From Ureaplasma sp. (GTDB taxonomy: Bacteria > Bacillota_I > Bacilli_A > Mycoplasmatales > Mycoplasmoidaceae), in assembly GCA_020024775.1 (NCBI GenBank), contig JAHHTF010000005.1, forward strand, positions 1 through 33,568: DNA of 33,568 nucleotides, given 5' to 3'. Positions 18,223 to 26,014 of this stretch are shown piece by piece. Positions within the stretch are counted from its first letter, which is position 1, and the number at the start of each line of letters is the position of its first letter. The translations under genes were made by a program, and so were the position numbers. The notes under the pieces are model-generated. The model was not told where the DNA came from and did no database searches. It saw only the letters and a list, made by a program, of their open reading frames with translations.

Positions 18223-21200
18223 ATGAAGAAAAATAAGAAAGCTTTAATTGGAATTGTTTTAGGAACAGTGGTATCTGCATCTTTAGTGGCAGTACTAGTA
18301 GGTTCTTGTGCTAATAATGAACAAACTGTTCAACCACAACCAGCACCGCAACCTCAACCTATGCCACAACCACAGCCAGATCCAGACAAACAAGATCCAA
18401 TTATTCCACCAACACCAGATCCAGTTGAACCAGTTGATCCTCTAAAACCAACTAAGATTATTCTACAAAACCAAGATATCCAAACTTTCAAAGATATCTT
18501 ATTGAATGCTGTATCTGAATTGATGGAAGAATCACAAATACTTAAAACTGAAAAAATTATTGAAGAAAGATTAATTGCATTAGATGTTATTCACAATAAT
18601 CATATTAGTGTATCTAATGTTAAATTGAACCGTCAACAAAATTTAGTGGAAGAACATGTTGTGTTCAAACCAAGCTTTGTATTATCTGCATCTTTACCAA
18701 TTGAATTAGCTAGTGATATTTCAAATAATCCGTTCATTGTTTCTTCAAATGTTTTCACATATAACTCTGCAATTAAATCAAGTATTGTAATTCAAACTCC
18801 AACTCCAACACCAACTCCTAAACCACCAGTGCAAAACTTTGTTAAGTTAGAACCATCTGATTTAACATTAATTAAAAATGAAATCTTTAAATTAGTTTCT
18901 GTAATGTCTGCTGAATCTCAACAACATGATGTAGAAAGCCAATTACAAACTAATTTAAATAATTTAAGTAACATTAACTCAAAGAGTATCAGAGTATCTG
19001 CTGTTAGTTTAACTAAAGATAACGATATTGATAATAATGTGGCATATAATGCGAATATTACTTTAGCTTGTGAAAAAGATATTAAAGTAGATGAAACTAA
19101 TGATAACCCATTCTATTTCTCTAATAAAACATTAAGAACTAAAAAAGCAATCAAAACTAATATTTCAACAGTTGTGCCACCAAAGCCAACTCCACAGCCA
19201 GAACCTCAGCCTCAACCTGAACCTCAGCCTCAACCGCAACCAGCTCCAAGTCCGATTGATCCAACTTTGCAACCAATTGTATTTACATATAATGATTTCA
19301 ATTCATTAGATGGCTTGTTATACAACAAATTCCAAACTATGTCTAACATACAATTTGAACAAAGAAAATTAGACGAAATTAAAAAATCAGTTCAAGAAAA
19401 CAAATTCTTCTCTAAGAATAATATTAATGTAACAAATGTTATATTCAATAGAACTAAGAATGATACAAATATTGTTCATTATTCATTAACAATTCAAACA
19501 GACTCGAAACGTAAAATTGTTAAAGATACATCTAATCCGATTATGGCTAATTGTCCATATACATTTGATGGTTCAACAATTATTACAAGTGAATACAGTA
19601 CTAGAATTGTAGATAACTCTATTGATAAAGAAATTATCTTAAACAAATCAATTATTGATGAAATGAACGTAATTGTTACATCAGTTGTTGAAAACTTAGA
19701 ATGAAAAGATCAAGAATTTGATTTAGCTAGACAAGTTCAAAACCTATTAAATGATACTAACTTCTTTAAATCAAAACACATTCAAGTAACTGATGTTGTT
19801 TTAGAGAAAAAAGGTTCAGTTAAAGGAATGGCTACTTATATTTGTAAGATTACTTTACAAGCCCCTGCACCAATTAAGATTGCAGGTGGAATCCAAGATA
19901 ATATCTTCACTCTTTCATCTAATGTTTTAACAACAACTCCGATTGTTACAAAGATGAATGAAAAACTAAACCAACAAAATACAGACCCGGAAATTGCACT
20001 TCCTGTTACAATTGATGATGCAACATTAACTCAAATCCAAAATGTATTAAATACAAATTTAAATCCATTAACTGATATTCATAAATTACCATCAACAAAA
20101 ATTAATATCAAAGCTAAGTTAAATGATATTGAGTTCTTTAAAACAAATAACTTAACAATTTATGAAGTTGATTTAAAAAGAGTAAATGTTGGTAGCAACG
20201 TTAAGTTTGTTGTAACTATTTATATTGGTGCACATGGAATTGTTAATTTAGCTACTAATCCAAGTCCTTTATTCACATTAAAGGATGCAGTATTAACTTC
20301 TCAAGAAATTAGTACTAACATTCCATCATCTGCTCCAACATTACCTGAAGCTAGTTATCCAACATTAACTACTCAACCAGCTACTTTAGATGAACTAAGA
20401 GATACAGATTACAGATCAATTTCTCATTTATCTAAATACAACAGTAATGATCCAAATTATGGAATTGTAACTTCTGTTAAAAACCAAGGTAGTGAAGGTT
20501 TATGTTGATCATACGCAACAGCTGCAACATCTGAAACTACTTTATTAAAAACAGGAATTGTTCCTGAATTCAATAATACTAATTTAGATATTAGCGAACA
20601 CAACATTGACTGAACTTCTCACTTTAGAACTCCAGTTGCTGATAAACTAGGATTAAACCCAGGAGATGAATGAACTGGAAGATTAAACCATGGTTACTTA
20701 ACATCATGAGCAGCTGAAGGTTTAACTCACTGATTATCTCCAAGTTTACAAAATATTGGAAAAGAATATTCATACTTACCAACCGTTGCTGCACTAAAAG
20801 ACTTTATGTTATTAGGTGTAGGTGTTCAAAGTAATGATGAAAAAGTTCAAAGAATTAAAGATGCAATTGCTAAATATGGTGCTGTTAATGGTAGCTATTT
20901 AGTTCACCCTGATCAAAACAGATATCTTTACTATGATTTAAAATCTGAAGCTGATTTCCCAGGAATGTCTTTGGGTGGACATGCAGTTACACTTGTAGGG
21001 TGAGACGATACAATTAGTAAAGATAAATTCGGCCCAACTAAACCAACTAGAGATGGTGCTTGAATCATTAAAAACTCTTGAGGACCACAAGCTCACAATA
21101 ATGGTGGATACTTCTATTTATCTTATGAATCTAAATTATGGGATGCAATTGCTTATGAATATGCTCCTAATGCTAAATGAGACAACAACTATTATTATGA

Positions 21201-22986
21201 TTCAAAAGCAGATTTTGGTGCATTAACATTTGAATCTAAAAAGAATGCAAATATCTTCCCAGTTAAAAAAGCTAACTATGATATGAAAGAAGAGTTAACT
21301 GCTGTTAATATTGGTTTCTCAGCAGCTAATACAACTGCACATATTAAAATCTATAAAAACGTAGATGCTAACTTCAACAACAACAGATCACCTGTTAATA
21401 ATCCAGAATCAGGTCAACTAGTTCATGAACAAACAGAACATTTCGATTATGCAGGTAGTTATACAATTGATTTAACTAAACCAATTGAACTAAAACATGG
21501 TGAAAACTTTAGTGTGGTTGTTGAGTTATCAGGTCCAAACCCAGATTTAGGTTTATATTATGCAAATGATAAATCAAGAAACGATATGTCTTACTTCTAT
21601 AAGGATGGCAAGTGAACTTGTGCTCAAACTAATGCAGTGGGAGCTGCAGCTAGAATTAAAGCCTTCACTAAACAAACACCAATTGAAGGAACTCATAACA
21701 ATGATTTAAAATATGCAGATGTAACATTAGATAAAGATATTGTTAGAGCATCTGATTTAAATAATTCTAAACCATTACCAACTGTAAAACTAGGAAATGC
21801 AACATTAACTCCTGGTTTAGATTATACAGTTGAATATAGCCAAGAATACTTCCCTAACCTATGAGTAGGTAGTGATGAAGAAATTGTAGGAACTGGAATT
21901 GTTACTATTAAAGGAATTAATAAGTATTCAGGGATTGCAACACAATCATTTATGATTAAAGTTGGATTAACTCCAGAACTAGATCCTACTTGACATTACG
22001 ATGAAGTTAATAAAACAATTTCAATGTGGGTAAATGATAAGAATAAATATTCTGATATTAAATTACCAGCTGGTTGAAAATTCAGTGATCCTAATGGAAA
22101 TTTAATCAATGGTCAAAACACAACAACTCTTAATTATTCATCAGCTAATGATACTATTTACAGAAAAACCAGCTTTACTTGTATTGTTAATAATAATCCA
22201 AGTTCAGTTAAACAAAAATATAGAGTATATGTGACTGGTCCAGATGGTAAAGATTTATTAGATAAAGCCTTACCATTAATCGAAGTTTATGACAATGATA
22301 ATAAACTAGTTCATCAACAATATGCAAGTTTTGATCCAAGTTACATTGAATTTGAATTACCTAAACAAGGATATAAAATTCATCTTAAAAAACCAGCAAC
22401 AATTGTAGGATGAGACTATGATGAATCAATCTATTATTCATTAACACCTCAAATGTCTTATGATAGAATTGACCCATCTAATACAACTATTCCATTTACA
22501 AGTATTGTAGTATCACCAATCATTACAACTAATCCATATGACATCAAATACAAAAAAGGAGATGTAATATTTGACATCTCTGGGGTTGATACTAAAGGTA
22601 ACAAATATTCCATTAAAGAAAATGTTGATGATAAAAAATATACAATGATTATCTTCTTTAAAACAACATGTAGATATTCAATTGAATCAATGCAAGCATT
22701 AGTTTCACAATTAGCTGATTATCCCGGAATTGAAAATAAATTATCTATTATTGCTTTATCTGATGCTGACACTCAAGCTTCATTAGATGCATTCATGACT
22801 ACTTACAATTTGAATCCAAACATCTTCCATTTAGCTGTTGATCCTCATAGTACAATCAAGAATTACTTCTTCCCATGAGGAGGATATCCTAAATATGTGA
22901 TTGTGAATCAAATTGGTGCAATCCAACAAATTCATGACAATCAAATCAAAAATTTCAAAATCTTATTAGACTCATTTATGAAATAA
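18223..22986 (+). CDS. Giant C1 protease lipoprotein with lectin-like and TlpA-like domains
   Basis: This 1587-aa protein is continuous through many TGA (Trp) codons. It has a lipoprotein signal peptide ending VGSC (Cys about residue 29), then a Pro/Gln-rich stalk (about 37-75). Five ~110-aa repeats follow, starting near residues 79, 207, 354, 473 and 595, with further Pro/Gln linkers near 194 and 322-350. The peptidase C1 core has NQGSEGLCW (Gln755, Cys761), GGHAVTLVGW (His920) and KNSWG (Asn951). A lectin-like region opens with DNNYYYD at 987, and an Ig/YDG-like segment with LDYTVEY and NKYSG lies at about 1160-1247. The last ~140 residues are a TlpA/redoxin fold: FFKTTCRYS (Cys1483, Ser1486), a Pro1556 in GGYPKYVIV, and NQIGAI. 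The usual WCxxC is reduced to TCxxS. It is a probable surface protease with a stalk. The stalk repeats also occur in neighbours. Its start follows AAGGAG. Confidence 0.87.
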
Positions 22987-22989
22987 TTA

Positions 22990-23015
22990 AATCTTGGTTT
23001 ATCCAAGATTTTTTT
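22990..23015 (+). terminator. Intrinsic terminator
   Basis: AATCTTGG (22990-22997) pairs with CCAAGATT (23003-23010) around a five-base loop, followed by T6. It begins four bases after the stop codon of the protease lipoprotein. Confidence 0.9.
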
Positions 23016-23037
23016 ATGTAAATTTGAGTAATTTTGC

Positions 23038-23077
23038 AGGTCATCAATGACGTCATTGATGAATTCATTAATGACCT
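23038..23077. repeat. Nested palindromes upstream of ATP synthase operon
   Basis: Bases 23041-23062 form a perfect 22-base palindrome (TCATCAATGA-CG-TCATTGATGA). AGGTCATCAATGA (23038-23050) is also complementary, except for one base, to TCATTAATGACCT (23065-23077). The middle arm also matches ATGAATTCAT. The element can fold in at least two mutually exclusive ways. It lies about 70 bases before the operon's -10 box. Confidence 0.65.
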
Positions 23078-23146
23078 CATTAAAGAAATGAACTTTCAAA
23101 AACAAAAGACTTATCATTCTTTCTAACAAAAACACAATTTATTATA

Positions 23147-23152
23147 TATAAT
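23147..23152 (+). promoter_or_regulatory. Putative -10 box of atp operon
   Basis: TATAAT in a TATATATAATAATAA run, about 38 bases before the first operon gene. No good -35 hexamer is seen. The low-complexity setting reduces confidence. Confidence 0.45.
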
Positions 23153-23189
23153 AATAATTGAGTTATTTTTTTAACTTGATTAGTTGACT

Positions 23190-23738
23190 ATGATTGAAAA
23201 TAAAAAGAAAATTATAATTTATCATTTTGTTTTACTATTCTTTTTTGTTGTAACCTTTGTTGCAGGGATTGCAATTGGAATAATAAAATCAAATTGAAGT
23301 TACTTATCTACAGTTTTCTTGAATATCCCTTTTATGTCTGCTGCAAAGCTAGTTTATTTAGCAATTGGTAAGCAAATAGACAAGAAAGAACATTATTCTA
23401 AAAAGAAAGAAGTAGTAACGAAGATGGTGTTATTACACATCGCTTCTAATATATTGATGGTTCTACCATTCACGATTACTTGTATTGTATTTTTCCTAAC
23501 GGATGGAAAGCAATCTGGTAATTTAGTTACAATTGCAAATAACAGTACTAATCTCAATTTATGAATCTGTGTAGTGTTTATGATTGGGATGTCTATTGCT
23601 TGAGTACTGATCCATGTTTCTTTGTCTGTTGCAAAAATGAAAAAGGAACAAAAGTTAAAACAACAAACAAATGATAATATAGTTGCTTTGAATGAAAATC
23701 ATGACAACCAATCCACTATTATACAGGAGGATGAATAA
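23190..23738 (+). CDS. AtpI-like membrane protein, first gene of atp operon
   Basis: This 182-aa protein is read through TGA codons. Hydrophobic stretches lie at about residues 8-30, 36-58, 74-100 and 122-145, with a polar Gln/Asn/Asp-rich tail. There is no clear sequence signature of AtpI. The assignment rests on position (directly before atpB, as in other mycoplasma atp operons) and on a four-helix layout. AtpI helps assemble the c-ring in other bacteria. No Shine-Dalgarno is evident before ATG 23190. The stop overlaps the atpB start in TAATG, so translation is coupled. Confidence 0.6.
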
Positions 23739-24574
23739 TGGATAGATATGAGCCGCTGGCAATAAACTATGCTGTCAGCCCTATTACTTCCATTGTGGTG
23801 ACTACTGTTGTGCTATTCATCATTTGTCTTGCACACTATTTAATGGCAAGAAAAGTGAAAGCACACCAAGCACCTGGTAAGTTTTTAATTCTTATCGGAA
23901 GTATTATCGAATTTGTTAAAGGTTTAGTTGCTGAAGTTATTGGTAAAAAACACACTAAACTAACACCTTACTTCTTATTCGTATTTATGTGATTAGCTAT
24001 CTCTAACTTAATTGTATTATTCGGGTTCAGAGAAACTGCTACATCAATGACTGTTCCATTTGTATTTGCACTAACCACTTGGTTTGGTTCACAAATTGTG
24101 GCAGTTAAATACCAAAAATGAAGTTATTTCAACAAGTTCTTATTTAGAATCAAAGTTGGAAAAGATAAAAAAATTCCAATTATGATCAACCCATTAGAAA
24201 TTGTTTCTAAGATTACACCTATTATTTCACTTACTTTCCGTATGTGAGGTAACATTACTGCTGGTTCAGTAATTTATGCTTTAATCTGATGAGCATTTGG
24301 TGGTATTACTAATCCATACCCACAAATAGGTATCTTATTAATTTCTGGTACAATTGTGATGCCTTTCTTATTAGGTTACTTCACATTGTTTGCTGGGGTG
24401 ATTCAAGCATTCGTATTCATGTTACTATCAATTACATATTGAGGTCAAGAAATTAACGAAGGTGAAGAACACCACGCTCATTTAGCAAAATTAAAAGAAG
24501 AAAAACTTCTAAAACAAAAAGAAGCTTTAGAATTACGTAAAGCTGAATTAGAAAAAGTTAACATTAATAACTAA
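23738..24574 (+). CDS. atpB: ATP synthase subunit a
   Basis: This 278-aa integral membrane subunit forms the proton half-channels against the c-ring. The conserved functional arginine is Arg168 in SLTFRMWGNITAG, and the final helices carry IQAFVFMLLSITYWG. Several TGA codons are Trp. The C-terminus is long and charged (KLKEEKLLKQKEALELRKAELEK). AGGAGG lies eight bases before the ATG. It is followed, after a ~55-base gap with AAGGAGA, by atpE. Confidence 0.93.
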
Positions 24575-24629
24575 TATTTAAAATATTTAAAATTTATATA
24601 AAATTCGATTTTTAAGGAGAAATTTAAAA

Positions 24630-25010
24630 ATGAGTATCGATTTTACACAAATTATTAGTGACTTCGCTGAACATGCTAGTAGAAGTGCTGATGTATTAGC
24701 TACTGTTGCTGACACTGCAAGTGCTGTTGCACCAGTTACTGAAGCTGTTGTTGCTGCTGCTGCTGAACCAGCTGCTGCTGTTAATAGTTCTGACTGAGCT
24801 AGATTTATTGGTGCTGCAGTATCTATGATTGGTGCTATGGCCGTAGGTGCATCTCAAGGGTATGCAGCTGGTACTGCTGCTGCTGCTGTTGGACGTAACC
24901 CAGAAGCTCAACCTAAAATTTTAAACACAATGATCGTTGGGATGGCGATTACTGAAGCCGTTGCTATTTACTGTTTCATTATTGCTATTCTATTAATCTT
25001 CGTTGCTTAA
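24630..25010 (+). CDS. atpE: ATP synthase subunit c with N-terminal extension
   Basis: This 126-aa protein forms the rotor ring. The two-helix core is residues ~55-126: helix 1 with AAVSMIGAMAVGASQG, the polar loop GRNPEAQPK (usually R-Q-P/N-P), and helix 2 with Glu109 in MAITEAVAIYCF, the ion-carrying carboxylate. About 50 residues precede the core, ending in an Ala-rich stretch (VVAAAAEPAAAV) with SSDW. Usual c subunits are 70-100 aa. The extension looks amphipathic or a leader, and whether it is cleaved is unknown. AAGGAGA supports the start at 24630. Confidence 0.9.
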
Positions 25011-25100
25011 TTATTTATAACCATATATTATTATTCAACAATTAAGCGCAAGCTTAGATTAATCAAATTATTGAAATTAAAATAAAAGGATTTAAAGATT

Positions 25101-25736
25101 ATGAACAAATTAAGAAATAGAACTAAAAAACCACTAATTTTTCTTGCTTTAAGTTTCGTTTTAATTTTGATCTTATCATTATCAATTAGTTTAACATCTT
25201 GTTCAGGTGAAATTGGAGAAATCCAACCTGATAAAATTATTAACCAAATCTTCCCGAGCTTATGAGTATTCATTGCTCAAATGATTTCAATGGTTATTGT
25301 ATTCTTATTAATCTTATTCTTTGTATGAAAACCTGCAAACAAAATGATTGATAGAAGAAGACAAATGATTTTAAATGAAATTGCTGAAGGTAAAGAATTC
25401 AAATTAGAAGCAGAAAAAGAATTAGAAAATGCTAGAATGCTAAACGCTAACGCTACTGCTGAATCAGAAGCTATCATTAATGATGCAAACATCAAAGCAA
25501 ACTTCATCATTACTGAAACTACTGAAAATGCTAGATTAGAAGCATCTAAAATTCTAGAAACTGCTAGAGCACAAGCTGAACGTGACGTTAAAAAAGCAAA
25601 ATTCGAAGCTGAAGCTGAAATTATTGATACAGCTATTAAAGCCGCTGAAGTGTTAATTAAAAAAGAAATCTCTAAAAAAGATAACGAAAAATTAGTAAAA
25701 GATTTCATTAAAAGTTTAGAAAATGACAAACAATAA
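25101..25736 (+). CDS. atpF: ATP synthase subunit b (lipoprotein type)
   Basis: This 211-aa peripheral stalk subunit has an N-terminal lipoprotein-like signal with SLTSC (Cys about 36), as known for the mycoplasma b subunit, a second hydrophobic segment (about 53-75: FIAQMISMVIVFLLILFFVW), and then a long charged coiled coil rich in Glu/Ala/Lys ending KDFIKSLENDKQ. AAAGGA precedes the ATG at 25101. Its last 14 bases overlap the atpH start. Confidence 0.92.
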
Positions 25737-26013
25737 TAAAGCAATTAACACTGAAACGCTAACTATTCTCGATTATAAACAAGCTGAATTAAAATTAACA
25801 TTATATTCAGCATACCCAATCGAAACTTCAGACGTTAACAAAATCGCTCAAATCTTAACTAAAAAATACAACTTCGTAGCCAAAGCTGTAGAAGTAATCA
25901 TTGATCCAGATTTAATCGGAGGAATCAAAGCTGTCTTTGATTCAAACGTGATTGATGGAACTGTAAAAGGAAAACTAGGTACAATTAAACGTAATTCAGA
26001 GGAAAGAATATAA
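25723..26013 (+). CDS. atpH: ATP synthase subunit delta, short (C-terminal domain only)
   Basis: This 96-aa protein compares with about 175-180 aa for the family. What remains is the C-terminal part: ELKLTLYSAYPIE (matching V-T-(S/T)-A-x-P-(L/I)), then VEVIIDPDLIGGIKAVFDSNVIDGTVKGKL, the signature segment of delta/OSCP. The six-helix N-terminal domain, which normally clasps the top of the alpha subunits, is absent. Upstream the same frame runs into atpF coding sequence, so no longer start is available. No clear Shine-Dalgarno is seen; the 14-base overlap suggests translational coupling to atpF. Confidence 0.85.
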   Translation: MTNNNKAINTETLTILDYKQAELKLTLYSAYPIETSDVNKIAQILTKKYNFVAKAVEVIIDPDLIGGIKAVFDSNVIDGTVKGKLGTIKRNSEERI

Positions 26014-26014
26014 T

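Noticed and set aside
22941..23135. Small minus-strand ORF (64 aa) across the terminator and palindromes
   Set aside because: It runs through the end of the protease gene, a terminator and nested palindromes; its repetitive NEVINEF/NDVIDDL reading is a by-product of the inverted repeats, and no ribosome-binding site is present.
24696..24911. Minus-strand Ser-rich ORF opposite atpE
   Set aside because: It is the antisense of Ala-rich GCT codons in the c subunit and has low complexity.
25277..25744. 155-aa minus-strand ORF opposite atpF
   Set aside because: It is the shadow of the Glu/Ala/Lys coiled-coil coding sequence; no promoter or ribosome-binding site is seen.
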